Assembly: GCF_014640315.1 (NCBI RefSeq)
Contig: NZ_BMGS01000015.1
Location: 1 to 64,000 of the forward strand
Direction: 5' to 3'
Length of the DNA: 64,000 nt
Origin: Hymenobacter glacieicola
GTDB taxonomy: Bacteria > Bacteroidota > Bacteroidia > Cytophagales > Hymenobacteraceae
Position numbers and translations under genes: made by a program. Below the pieces are notes generated by a model. The model had not been told where the DNA came from. It saw only the letters and a program-made list of their open reading frames with translations, and did not search any database. How positions within the stretch are numbered: the first letter of the stretch is position 1; the number at the start of each line of letters is the position of its first letter. Positions 53,894 through 62,587 of the stretch are shown here, piece by piece.

Positions 53894-54432
53894 GCCCTTT
53901 ATCGCGCACGGTGGTCACTCTGCCGGCTCCCCAGCGGCTGCGGGTAGTGTACCTAAGTCAGGTGGGAGTGCGTGAGGCTACCGGTCGCAACGACGGGGCC
54001 CGGGTAGAAGCGTATCTGCGGGAAATCGGGCTGCCAAAAGGCTACCAATGGTGCTCCGCCTTTTGCGTGTGGTGCTTTCGGCAAGCTGGCATTAAGGCTC
54101 CCAGCTACGGTATGGCCCGCAGTTGGTTTACGCCGGCTCGCCTGCTCTACCGGCAGGGCTGGGAACAGCGGCCTGCGGAGCTAGGTCATGGGAACCTCCG
54201 TCGCCGCCACGCCCCCCGTCTGTTGCCCCAACCCGGCGATTTGGTCGGCTACCGATTTAGTGGCTCTGTGGCCATCAACCACGTGGGCTTTCTGGACAGT
54301 GACTGGGGCAGCGGTCCGAGCGTAACCACGGTGGAGGGGAATACCAACCTGGTGGGCTCGCGCACGGGCAACGGGGTCTGGCGCAACATCCGTCACAAAC
54401 GCATGATTTATGCCCTGGCTCGTCATCCTTAA
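53803..54432 (+). CDS. CHAP-like peptidoglycan hydrolase (endolysin-like)
   Basis: 209 residues. N-terminal hydrophobic segment (YYLVLLLLWHPAAG) could be a signal or anchor. Residues about 55-205 form a CHAP/NlpC-like amidase: GYQWCSAFCVWCFRQAGI with Cys84 in the WCSAF motif, NHVGFLDS with His160, and VEGNTN with Glu178 and Asn180, as in peptidoglycan amidases and endopeptidases. It starts inside the previous gene (91-base overlap) and its end overlaps the next gene by 23 bases. Likely cleaves peptidoglycan for release or entry. Confidence 0.8.
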   Translation: MATLQNFPYYLVLLLLWHPAAGDSRPDYQLSPLSRTVVTLPAPQRLRVVYLSQVGVREATGRNDGARVEAYLREIGLPKGYQWCSAFCVWCFRQAGIKAPSYGMARSWFTPARLLYRQGWEQRPAELGHGNLRRRHAPRLLPQPGDLVGYRFSGSVAINHVGFLDSDWGSGPSVTTVEGNTNLVGSRTGNGVWRNIRHKRMIYALARHP

Positions 54433-54754
54433 GGCGTGGCTGCGCCCCCGGCTACTACCGCTCGTCCTGCTGGTAGTCGGTCTGCTCCTATTGTTGCAAC
54501 TGCTGCTCGACGGCTGCCAACGGCGTACTCAGCGTCGGTTGGCGCAGGCCCAACTCGCCACGTGGCGTCTCGTCCTGCTCGACTCCGTACTGCAGGCGCA
54601 GCAAGCGCAGGAGCGCCACCGCTACGACAGCCTGGAGCAGGCACTGCGCCGGCAATTACTTTTTCAGCAACAACGCTCTCAAGAACTTCAACGTCGTGAA
54701 CAACAACTGGAAACGCAGTATCGCGCTGGTCGCGTGGTGCTGCCTAAGCTGTAG
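54410..54754 (+). CDS. i-spanin-like membrane coiled-coil protein
   Basis: 114 residues. Short N-terminus, one strong membrane helix (LLPLVLLVVGLLLLLQLLLD, about 15-34), then an Arg/Gln-rich coiled coil to the end (QRRLAQAQLATWRLVLLDSV, LLFQQQRSQELQRREQQLET). This is the architecture of Rz-type inner-membrane spanins. The next gene starts inside its 3' end (59-base overlap), again as in Rz/Rz1 pairs. Inference from architecture and position. Confidence 0.6.
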   Translation: MPWLVILKAWLRPRLLPLVLLVVGLLLLLQLLLDGCQRRTQRRLAQAQLATWRLVLLDSVLQAQQAQERHRYDSLEQALRRQLLFQQQRSQELQRREQQLETQYRAGRVVLPKL

Positions 54755-55154
54755 CGCTTTCGCCCAACTCGTACCTGACTCCACGCAACTGCAGCGGCGA
54801 GTGGTCGGGCAGCCCTTTCCGTTTCAGAGCGGAGTAGCCCTGGAATTGGGGCTGTACCGGCGTTTACAGCAGCACACAGAGGTAGCGCAGATGCTGCTCA
54901 CCAGCAAAGAGGAGCGTCTGCGAACCCTCAACAACCAGCTACAGCTGAGCCAGCGGCTCTACGCGGAAGCCACCCAGCGCCTGCAAGCGGTGGAGGCCAC
55001 AAACACCCGCCAGGATGCCACCATTGACGCGTTGTCCAAGGCGTATGCCCAGGCGCAGCAGCAGGCAGCCAAGCGGCGCTGGCAGGTGCTGACGCCGGCT
55101 ACGGGGCTGGCCGCGGTGGCTGGGCTCCTCGTAGGTGCGCTGGTACTCCGGTAA
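54696..55154 (+). CDS. exported coiled-coil protein (o-spanin-like position)
   Basis: 152 residues. Signal peptide (RSIALVAWCCLSCSAFAQ; no good lipobox, so probably cut by signal peptidase I). Then a coiled coil (LGLYRRLQQHTEVAQMLLTS, LNNQLQLSQRLYAEATQRLQ, TIDALSKAYAQAQQQAAKRR) and a C-terminal hydrophobic helix (TGLAAVAGLLVGALVL). It starts inside the previous gene, like Rz1 inside Rz, but it lacks an obvious lipobox and has a C-terminal anchor, so it is not a standard o-spanin. Confidence 0.55.
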   Translation: MNNNWKRSIALVAWCCLSCSAFAQLVPDSTQLQRRVVGQPFPFQSGVALELGLYRRLQQHTEVAQMLLTSKEERLRTLNNQLQLSQRLYAEATQRLQAVEATNTRQDATIDALSKAYAQAQQQAAKRRWQVLTPATGLAAVAGLLVGALVLR

Positions 55155-55178
55155 GTCTCACTTTCCATTAGGTTAATA

Positions 55179-55207
55179 AATGCCCCGCTGACTATTGGCG
55201 GGGCATT
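55179..55207 (+). terminator. hairpin between two cassette genes
   Basis: AATGCCCCGC (55179-55188) pairs with GCGGGGCATT (55198-55207) around nine bases. The tail is only weakly T-rich, so it may attenuate rather than terminate. Confidence 0.5.
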
Positions 55208-55234
55208 CTCATCTATACTACCTCTCATTATTCT

Positions 55235-56164
55235 ATGACCCTATCATTCTACAAGGTTCTTCCATTGGAAGCGAACCTCCGTGCTACTCCGCGCCTGCTT
55301 CCGACTAATGTTTTAACCCAACTCCAGCAGGGCCAGCTGGTACAGCGCCTACCGGCAGCCGTCAATCAGCCTAGTGGTTGGTTGCACGTGCGAGTTGAAG
55401 GAATGGGTGGCAGCGGTCCGGTGGAGGGATTCGTCAAGGCCTTTCTATTGCAAAAAGCGCCTAGCGTGCTTCCCCCCAGCGCTGCCGTATTGCCGGCGGT
55501 GACCGTGCCTCCGGCTCGCCTCATACCGCCGGGGCCAGTTACGCGGACTCAGACGGAGGGGCGGGCATTCTCGCTTCAGGAGGCGGGGCAGCCGGGGCGT
55601 CCGGGGCCAACGGCTGCCGACAAAGTGCGGCAACTCACCCGTATTCTGGAGTTTTTAGACGTGGAGCACTCGGTGCGCTACCGACCAGGTAAAGGTCTAA
55701 CCTACTGTAATATATACGCCCACGACTACTGTCACTTGGCCGGTGCTTATCTGCCCCGGGTATGGTGGCGGCCCACGGCCCTGGCCCAGCTGCTTGCTGG
55801 TACGCCCGTATCGGCTCAGTACGGTACTACGGTAGTGGAGTTGAACGCTAACAGCTTGTATAATTGGCTGGAGGAGTGTGGATCTATCTTTGGGTGGCGG
55901 CGCACCTTCTCGACGACGGAACTACAAGCGGGGGCCAATGCCGGGCAGGTAGCCCTGATTTGTGGGCAGCGCACCGAGTTGAACCAGCCGGGCCACATCT
56001 GCGCTGTAGTGCCCGAGCTGCCGCGTTACCCTGCCGCCCGCCACGGAACGGAGGTAACTATTCCGCTGCAAAGCCAAGCCGGGGCCCGCAATTTCCGTTA
56101 TGGGGGCTACGCTTGGTGGAAGGGCCGGCAGTTTGCCCGTTTTGGGTTCTGGCTTCACGACTAA
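55235..56164 (+). CDS. SH3-domain cysteine-peptidase-like cell-wall hydrolase
   Basis: 309 residues. N-terminal bacterial SH3-like domain (SFYKVLPLEANLRATP, VLTQLQQGQLVQRL, SGWLHVRVEGMGGSGPVEGF; about 1-72), a Pro-rich linker (about 75-110), and a C-terminal CHAP/papain-like part (about 130-309). The latter has YCNIYAHDYC with Cys158 in a CN-x-x-x-xD-like start, LPRVWW, GHICAVVPE with His254 and SQAGARNF. Likely peptidoglycan binding and cleavage. It lies 81 bases after the coiled-coil gene and before a strong terminator. Confidence 0.7.
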   Translation: MTLSFYKVLPLEANLRATPRLLPTNVLTQLQQGQLVQRLPAAVNQPSGWLHVRVEGMGGSGPVEGFVKAFLLQKAPSVLPPSAAVLPAVTVPPARLIPPGPVTRTQTEGRAFSLQEAGQPGRPGPTAADKVRQLTRILEFLDVEHSVRYRPGKGLTYCNIYAHDYCHLAGAYLPRVWWRPTALAQLLAGTPVSAQYGTTVVELNANSLYNWLEECGSIFGWRRTFSTTELQAGANAGQVALICGQRTELNQPGHICAVVPELPRYPAARHGTEVTIPLQSQAGARNFRYGGYAWWKGRQFARFGFWLHD

Positions 56165-56246
56165 CCATTCATTCCCCGATTAGCTTCTGGAGCAAGACAA
56201 AAAAGGCCCCGCTACCCTAGCTTCGCTTTAGCCACATCTTACTGAG

Positions 56247-56276
56247 AAAGCGCTGGCTCATGAGCCAGCGCTTTTT
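56247..56276 (+). terminator. strong intrinsic terminator of the plus-strand cassette
   Basis: A perfect 28-base palindrome (56247-56274; half-site AAAGCGCTGGCTCA) followed by T5, 83 bases after the stop of the hydrolase at 56164. Confidence 0.85.
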
Positions 56277-56345
56277 CCCTTGCTAGCCAGGGGGTTATTT
56301 TGTGCGAAGGAGCGCTTAGTAACGCACTACCTGCTTTGGGCTCTC

Positions 56346-56721
56346 ATGCGTGTGGTTGTGCAGATAGCATCACGCTTGAAGCAGTGGGCAGTTGAACAGC
56401 AGGCCGTTTTAACTCAGCGCCTAGGGGTACAAGCCTTTGCTTTGGGTTTGCAGAGCGACGAATTGATTGGCAACAGGACGGAATCAATCGGGCTCGTATC
56501 ATTCAACAGAGTTTCTGGCAACCGGAGGTGATACAACCAAGTGGAATTTGCGCGAAGGGGCATGGCAAGACAGCGCGCACAAGAAATGTACTGCTGGCGA
56601 TGACCTAGTTATTTGAGTAGCTTTTCAGGCTACTGAAGAGCATATCGATAGCTTACTGTTGGAGGCCTGCACCTACCTTGGCACCAGTAAAGCAACTGAT
56701 TTACAGTTGCTTTACTGGCGT
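56346..56721 (+). pseudogene. decayed small gene, unknown family
   Basis: ATG 56346 (MRVVVQIASRLKQWAVEQQA, VLTQRLGVQAFALGLQSDEL). A shift gives DWQQDGINRARIIQQSFWQP; a further shift gives KWNLREGAWQDSAHKKCTAG, TGA, VAFQATEEHIDSLLLEACTY, LQLLYWRRP and TAG. The pieces look like one protein broken by at least two shifts and a stop. A 15-base inverted repeat (56684-56698 / 56704-56718) lies in its last part. Confidence 0.4.
56684..56718. repeat. 15-bp perfect inverted repeat
   Basis: CCAGTAAAGCAACTG (56684-56698) and CAGTTGCTTTACTGG (56704-56718) around ATTTA. No T run follows. In the tail of the decayed gene. Confidence 0.75.
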
Positions 56722-56910
56722 CGACCACACTAGCCCTAAGTTGGGGGATACTAGCCCCTGGTTGACGAGCCTAGCCGGCCCCAAGGTACAAACACGCCGC
56801 CGGTGGGGCATATGCTCAAGCTGCCCGGTACCAAATGGAGTGTGAGTCCACTGCCGGGCAGCGCCAAACTGATGAGAAATCCTCATGCCACCCCAACAAA
56901 CCGCCTAAAA

Positions 56911-56938
56911 AAAGCGCCGACCCATTGGCCGGCGCTTT
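56911..56938 (-). terminator. intrinsic terminator, minus strand
   Basis: AAAGCGCCG (56911-56919) and CGGCGCTTT (56930-56938) around ten bases, with a T7 run when read on the minus strand. It lies downstream of the remnant at 57055-57284. Confidence 0.75.
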
Positions 56939-57054
56939 CTAAGATTTAAGTAAGGGCAAGCCCGGTAGGTTGGGGCTTTCAGAAGCTACGCGGGGCGGCT
57001 AGTTTCCTAGTAAGAACACCTGCACCCCGGCCGGGGTAGCTCCAACCCCTCAAC

Positions 57055-57284
57055 CTAGATGTTGAGCACGAGCACGCCGGTTGTGCGACTTTCGCTTACA
57101 TGCACTTTGGTGGCGGGCGGAACGCTCGTCGCATAGCTGGTTTGCACAAACCCGGCGCTGAACAGCTTGGCGTCCGTTGTACCGCGCACCACTACCGGCT
57201 TTCGAGCTCCGCCTCGGCCTGGCCCGACTTCTGGCGGCGGGCATGCTTGTGGGCCAGCTCTGAGTGGAGCCAGGCCTTCACCAT
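57055..57284 (-). pseudogene. small broken gene, unknown family
   Basis: ATG 57284 (MVKAWLHSELAHKHARRQKS, EAELESR) meets a TAG. In the next frame, overlapping that stop, the sequence continues VVRGTTDAKLFSAGFVQTSY, ATSVPPATKVHVSESRTTGV and LVLNI to TAG 57055-57057. Joining them gives about 76 residues. Possibly a small phage virion protein; not recognised. Confidence 0.4.
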
Positions 57285-57374
57285 CTAGTGCCCGTTCGGC
57301 TGCAGGTAACATTACCAGTAATATTTCGGGCTCTAATGCCCAAAACCCACGTCGGATAGAGGAGAGTTAAATAA

Positions 57375-57420
57375 AATTGCTTTGCATCGTCCCTATTGAT
57401 TAGGTAGATGCAAAGCAATT
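57375..57420 (-). terminator. terminator of the tail-like operon
   Basis: AATTGCTTTGCAT (57375-57387) and ATGCAAAGCAATT (57408-57420) pair over 13 bases; on the minus strand the stem is followed by a T-rich tail. It lies 39 bases beyond the stop of the 62-residue gene (57459). Confidence 0.75.
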
Positions 57421-57458
57421 CAGGTTTTATACCCTAGAATAGGACAGGGTAGCGGTAG

Positions 57459-57647
57459 TTAGACGGCCTTTACCAGAGCTGTGCTGGTGGGCCGCTCCTG
57501 GTAGGTGCCGCCCTCAGGCGTGTAGCCGACGACGGTACGCTGGCTGGTGGAGTTTACTACGGTGCCAGGGTAAACCGGGCCCATGCTGGTAAACTGAAAC
57601 GTAACGGCCTGTCCAGGTGAAAACGGGGTAGCGGTTGCTGTGGGCAT
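57459..57647 (-). CDS. small virion-like protein
   Basis: 62 residues from the ATG at 57647 (MPTATATPFSPGQAVTFQFT); the frame to 57689 starts in AT-rich spacer. Beta-rich, SH3-like pattern (AVTFQFTSMGPVYPGTVVNS, RTVVGYTPEGGTYQERPTST). Reads in the same direction as the 1236-residue tail-like gene, which ends 79 bases upstream. Function unknown. Confidence 0.55.
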   Translation of the reverse strand: MPTATATPFSPGQAVTFQFTSMGPVYPGTVVNSTSQRTVVGYTPEGGTYQERPTSTALVKAV

Positions 57648-57725
57648 GGGGGTAGTTAAAAAAATGAAAAAAGAATAGAAGAAGTACAAAAATGCGCCTG
57701 GTGAGAACGCAGCAGTAGGACACGG

Positions 57726-60700
57726 TTAGGAAGTAAACCGCTCCGCGATACGGTAACATTGTATTACCACGGAGGAGGGCACCCCGTCCGGTCCGGCCAT
57801 GGCCATGTACACGCGGCGGAATTTTAGGTAATGCCCCCTTTGGGCGTTCAGCGTGATTACTTCCTCCACGTCGCCCACCAACTGGTCGGTATATGCATTT
57901 GCAGCCAGCCCGACCTTAAACTGCACCGTGTCGTTGTCGGCCGCCCGAACGACAAACTCCGGGGGGCACCCATACAGGGCTTGGATAGGCAGGGGCTGGG
58001 AGTTCGTTACCACGGCCGTATCAAAGTTGGCTTCGGCCAGCACCATGCCCATCGGTCGCCCGTTTCGCTCTTGAACTCCTGTTAGGCGAAGCTCGCCGGC
58101 TAACAGGGTGGCATTGGAATAATTAATACCGCGCAGGTCCTGATTTATGAGCCGGCCGACAAATACTGTATTGCGCGCGTAGTCGGCGTGCGTATTTAAA
58201 AAGCCGCCCACAATCGTGGAATTTTCCAGATACCCGATGGTTGAGTTTTCGACTACGCCCAAAATAGTAAGGCCTCGTTGCTGTTCCAGGATAGAATTGA
58301 TAATCGGGACATTGGCGTACACGTTATACGCCTGGCCGTGCACGGTGAGGCCAACCACAGAATCAAACCGGCAGGAACTAAACCCAGCGCCGGGTAGGCA
58401 AATCAGATTTTCGGCCTTCGTTATCGTAGTTCCGCCGGCTACCCCTATATGGTTATGGCCGCGCGCGACCCTTAGGGTTAAACCAGACGCTCCATAATCT
58501 GGGTATAACATGTTCTCCAGCGTAACGCTGTTGGTGTACAGGAACCGATTGTCCGCCAGCGTGATAGAGATTTCTGCTGGGTCATATCCGCGGCCAAACG
58601 TCGTCTGGCGCTTGGTTTTTCCGGTCAGGGCGTAGCCGTAGGGTAGCGGCGTCGTGGGTTCCAGGCCGTAGCCGGTGCTCGGGCCATACAGTCCAGGGTA
58701 ATTCATTTCTACGCGGGGCCAGCTCACAAAACGCCAGTCGTAATTAATGGCAATGTTGCGCTGCAGGTTGTTGCGGGCCAGAATCCGCGGGGCCACAGTA
58801 AAGCCCGGTACGGCGATGTCATAGTAGAAATCGGTCAGGTCGTCGCCGGTGAACGTCAGGGCCTGAAGCTCAATGCGAATGAGGTTGGCCGCCTGGTCCA
58901 CGACGGTATAGGGTAGCTCCTTTGTCGCAGTGGCATTATAGAGAATCAGCTTGTACTTGTTGCCTACGGGGTCAAACACGGATTCGTAGGGTAACTCCCC
59001 GTACCAGTTGTCGCGCTCCAGGGTAATGAGTGTATAGCCGGGCTGCTGGTCCACCAGCTCGGGCGTGTAGCCGTAGCCGGCGTATTGGCTGCTGACGAAC
59101 ACCCCGCCATCGTTGGTGTAAGGCAACTGCTCCCCCCATGCATCGCTCACGAGCTGGGTTTCGAGCGTATTGGTATTGACGGCCCGTACGCTCATGTACT
59201 CCGCGGGGTACGCGGTTCGGCGGAAACGGCGAATTTGTTCTTCGGTGAGAGCGTACTTGTCCAGCACCAACTGACCAGCAATGACGTTTTGGCCGTCGAA
59301 ATACTCGCCGTAGTAGACAAAATGGTAGGTGCAGCCGGGTACTAGCTCATTGGCGTAGGCCAGCGTCTGCACGGCGTTCCAGTCGTCCACGTACACGTCG
59401 CGGGCCGGCGCGGGGGTGGTGTCTGGAGTAGGTTCGGGGCCGCTGCCACCCGTAGGACTTGTGCTGCCTTGGCCCACGATAAACGGCACCAGGCCCGGTA
59501 GCACCGTGCCGTTACCGTCTTGCACGTCCACGCCAACAAAGCGCTGCTCCGCCGAGTCGTATTTTATCTGCACCAGATAGCCCAGGTTCGGCGCGTTGCT
59601 ACTCAAAGCATACGGCGTATTCGGCGTGTCTTGAATAAGCGTAAGCGCTACGTCAGTTTTAAGCGTCGCAGTGATTGTATGGCCATACGGATGCAAAAAC
59701 CCGACAATCAATACCTTGTCTAGGCTATCTAAGCCTAAGTGGTCCCGGAGACTACCCGCGGTGAGGCTCACCTCGTCGCTGTCAACAAATGTCCCCGTGG
59801 CGGAATCGTACAACCGGATGGGATTCAGCTCCGCCGTCCAGATTTCCCGCGTCGTGCTGGTGGGCCCGCCCGATATGCGTTCCTTATACACGTAGGTTAC
59901 CAGTGATTCTATTGTCCGTGGGCCGGTTGCCTGAACGATGAAGGACTCAGAGTAGAACTTTTCTATCGTGTTCGGGTCCGCTCCAGTGGATACGTCGTCG
60001 GCATCCACGACCTCGTAAAAGTCACCCACCGTCAGCCCCGGTGCTTTCGCTAAGCTGAGAAAATCCGCCCGGCTCATGCGGGTCAAAGTGGTATTATTGC
60101 TGCCGCCCGTTGAATTACCCGTAATAGCCACGCCTCCGACTTTCAGCGAGTCAAATTCCGCCGACTTGCCGCGCAGGTGAACCTTCGTTGCATCTAACTC
60201 CCCCAAAGTATAGGAATTGCCTTTCAGAATAAACCGATAGCTTTCCGGTACCCTTATATCGTTCGGGTTATAGAAGTAGAAACTAGTTTTTGTAGGGTCA
60301 TATTGTCCTTCCGCGTTGTACAATGCTTCATACAACTCATCGTTGGGGTAGCCATACTGTCGCTGGGAAATAAACAAATCCAGGGCGGCGACATACAGGT
60401 ACAAGGGTAGGCCCACCCGGCTAGGGTCTTTGGGGTTGTAAGCCGATACCTCGTCCAGTTGGAATCCACCGCCGTTGTAGGTTCTGTCAGCCTCCGTGAG
60501 AGTCTTGTATGCAGCAGGAGTCGCGGGGTTATACCCAGGTGAAACGATCGGATCCGTGTTCAGGGTATAAATGTTGAGGGGGTAGTAGCCACCACTCATC
60601 ACATAGGCGTCAGCTGCCTTGCTCAGTACGGTAAGCGCCTCGATATGCTGTTTAAAGCCCTGTCCCGAAACCATGTCCCCATAGGTAGCCTCCCCATCCG

Positions 60701-61436
60701 CATCCGTGCGTTCAAACAAGCCGCCTAGTGCCAGGTAAAAAACGCCTTTTTTTACCGGTTGTCGCGTTTCAACGGGCGTCCCACCTATTGTGCGGTAGAG
60801 CGGCTTAAACCCTTCGATAATGCTACCCTCACTGCCGGCTCCACCGCCGCCCGTGTCCCGAACGACAACTGCTTCCCAGTCTCCGCTGAACGGGTCGATG
60901 CTGCTGACGTTCGCAGCTACGCCCAGGTACTTGAACAACCCTCGGGAGTCATAGTAGAACTTGCCGGGCTCTACATACATCGTCCCGGCTTCAGGGTCGT
61001 TTTCGTACCTTAGCAGGGTACTAGTAGCCGTAAGGTCTATCCAGTAACTGTTGTCCGCCAACTTTGCTAGCTTCTCCGCTACCGTTGTGGCCCGTCCTTC
61101 AGTCATGAAGTAGTCAGCAATTTGTAACTGCTTTTTCTTCCATAGAGTAGGCTCGCCTTCTATTACCGTCACTTCCATTCCGAGGCGGCGCTGGCCACTA
61201 CCTAAGCCGTCAGTGTGCAGATCTTCACTAATGGGTAGTGCATACAGAGCATCCAGATTAGGTACTTGTTCATTATAACCGGGGTTGCCTGCTGGGCCAG
61301 TTCCTTCGGTACGGCCATACAGTTCCGTAACGAGTGTACTCAAAAAGCCCCGTACCTCAGCAGCTTTAGTTTTTCCGCCTGTGCGGACAGCGAGTTCTAA
61401 CTCCTGTTGGAGTTCAGCTTGTGTTTTAGATGACAT
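57726..61436 (-). CDS. large phage tail-fibre-like protein
   Basis: 1236 residues. Soluble N-terminus without a signal peptide (SSKTQAELQQELELAVRTGG, TKAAEVRGFLSTLVTELYGR), as in virion proteins. The long middle is made of repeated short beta modules (VTVIEGEPTLWKKKQLQIA, YDSRGLFKYLGVAANVSSID, DFLSLAKAPGLTVGDFYEVV). The last quarter has a right-handed beta-helix-like run (VGLTVHGQAYNVYANVPIIN, RGLTILGVVENSTIGYLENS, YARNTVFVGRLINQDLRGIN), ending in QCYRIAERFTS. Beta-helical trunks of this type are usual in tail spikes and fibres. Receptor binding is inferred. Confidence 0.65.
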   Translation of the reverse strand: MSSKTQAELQQELELAVRTGGKTKAAEVRGFLSTLVTELYGRTEGTGPAGNPGYNEQVPNLDALYALPISEDLHTDGLGSGQRRLGMEVTVIEGEPTLWKKKQLQIADYFMTEGRATTVAEKLAKLADNSYWIDLTATSTLLRYENDPEAGTMYVEPGKFYYDSRGLFKYLGVAANVSSIDPFSGDWEAVVVRDTGGGGAGSEGSIIEGFKPLYRTIGGTPVETRQPVKKGVFYLALGGLFERTDADGEATYGDMVSGQGFKQHIEALTVLSKAADAYVMSGGYYPLNIYTLNTDPIVSPGYNPATPAAYKTLTEADRTYNGGGFQLDEVSAYNPKDPSRVGLPLYLYVAALDLFISQRQYGYPNDELYEALYNAEGQYDPTKTSFYFYNPNDIRVPESYRFILKGNSYTLGELDATKVHLRGKSAEFDSLKVGGVAITGNSTGGSNNTTLTRMSRADFLSLAKAPGLTVGDFYEVVDADDVSTGADPNTIEKFYSESFIVQATGPRTIESLVTYVYKERISGGPTSTTREIWTAELNPIRLYDSATGTFVDSDEVSLTAGSLRDHLGLDSLDKVLIVGFLHPYGHTITATLKTDVALTLIQDTPNTPYALSSNAPNLGYLVQIKYDSAEQRFVGVDVQDGNGTVLPGLVPFIVGQGSTSPTGGSGPEPTPDTTPAPARDVYVDDWNAVQTLAYANELVPGCTYHFVYYGEYFDGQNVIAGQLVLDKYALTEEQIRRFRRTAYPAEYMSVRAVNTNTLETQLVSDAWGEQLPYTNDGGVFVSSQYAGYGYTPELVDQQPGYTLITLERDNWYGELPYESVFDPVGNKYKLILYNATATKELPYTVVDQAANLIRIELQALTFTGDDLTDFYYDIAVPGFTVAPRILARNNLQRNIAINYDWRFVSWPRVEMNYPGLYGPSTGYGLEPTTPLPYGYALTGKTKRQTTFGRGYDPAEISITLADNRFLYTNSVTLENMLYPDYGASGLTLRVARGHNHIGVAGGTTITKAENLICLPGAGFSSCRFDSVVGLTVHGQAYNVYANVPIINSILEQQRGLTILGVVENSTIGYLENSTIVGGFLNTHADYARNTVFVGRLINQDLRGINYSNATLLAGELRLTGVQERNGRPMGMVLAEANFDTAVVTNSQPLPIQALYGCPPEFVVRAADNDTVQFKVGLAANAYTDQLVGDVEEVITLNAQRGHYLKFRRVYMAMAGPDGVPSSVVIQCYRIAERFTS

Positions 61437-61604
61437 GATATAGTTATAATAATTGTAAAGGACCAGTTAGTATTAAAGGCGGCATTCTCGGATTGCAAAA
61501 AATAGCAACGTGTGTTGTATAACGTACATGTAAAACGTTTAACAAATTTTAATTGAGGTAGCATTACATTATGAATACTACCCCAACTAATCGGTAAATT
61601 GATT

Positions 61605-61911
61605 TTAATCCCGCCGCAACAGCTTTACCGTCATTCCAGCGCCAATTTCGGCTTCGAAACCATCCAGGTACATGTACATCCGAATGCGTTAACCAGCAGT
61701 CAGGTGCAGGGCGCGCACATTCAGTAGACCTTTGCGATTTGTGCCATTGATGGGCAAGACGCCTGTCCAGGCAAACCAGAACCCATCCGCGTTATCAGGG
61801 CCGCTGCTGAGACCATATGACCGGCCCGCTGTCCCGTGGCCGTCGTGTTGTAACCGGTTGGCGGGCGCCAAGACAAGGCTAAGGCCGCAGGCAGGGCACC
61901 TGACACTGCTC
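61605..61911 (-). pseudogene. C-terminal remnant of a tail-like protein
   Basis: Read on the minus strand, frames join as GALPAALALSWRPPTGYNTT, then GPDNADGFWFAWTGVLPING, TNRKGLLNVRALHLTAG, TAA, RIRMYMYLDGFEAEIGAGMT and VKLLRRD to TAA 61605-61607. One frame change and one stop, so broken. The end (MYLDGFEAEIGAGMTVKLLR) looks like a virion protein tip domain. Confidence 0.5.
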
Positions 61912-61961
61912 TAGGTAACTTGCCTGCCGGGAGGCAGGTACAAAGTGAATCCAGGGAGTTG

Positions 61962-62390
61962 TTAAATAATCTTTACATAATCAACGATAACATATTTATC
62001 GCTGCTGTTGGGGTCATTGGTGATACGCACGTAATAATAGCGAGTAGAACTTGGTAATGGTAAGATGTGTGGACCGAACGCAGGTACTACACCTAAATTC
62101 GACCACGTAGTACTTCCAACTTCACGTATTTGAAATAGGGAAGCGGTTGGTGCTGGATCTGTACCATGATTTACCTCAAGCGCGTTTCCCTTTACTGGTA
62201 AATCTAATGTAGCGGTTGCAACAACGCCCGGGTCGAGGTAATAACAAGCACCATTTATATATTCGCCTGCATAATATAGCCACAACCCGTTGTATTGCCA
62301 CCGTGTGTTTTCGTCCCATGCCTCACCTATTGTATAATGAGGTATTATAGGCGCAGCGGTTAATTTATTGCTATAGTAGGTTGTAACCAT
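61962..62390 (-). CDS. small virion-associated beta-sandwich protein
   Basis: 142 residues. No signal peptide. Aromatic and beta-rich (MVTTYYSNKLTAAPIIPHYT, WQYNGLWLYYAGEYINGACY, STTWSNLGVVPAFGPHIL, SSTRYYYVRITNDPNSSDKY), like a jelly-roll or galactose-binding-type head domain. Lies between two fibre-like genes on the same strand, with AT-rich codon use. Possible fibre tip or accessory protein. Confidence 0.5.
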   Translation of the reverse strand: MVTTYYSNKLTAAPIIPHYTIGEAWDENTRWQYNGLWLYYAGEYINGACYYLDPGVVATATLDLPVKGNALEVNHGTDPAPTASLFQIREVGSTTWSNLGVVPAFGPHILPLPSSTRYYYVRITNDPNSSDKYVIVDYVKII

Positions 62391-62587
62391 ATAATTAAGT
62401 ATTTAGAATTGCAATTGAATAGGTGACGTTACTTGTTCTCGTAACCATTAAATATTTCCAGTAACAACAGTAAATATGACGTAACTGCGACACCGTTTTT
62501 CAAAATCTGCACTAGCACTTCTGATTTTTGTGACCAACGCATAGATTGCGGCCGCTCGGTTTGAGTAACGAGTTGTCCGGCGCTGCA

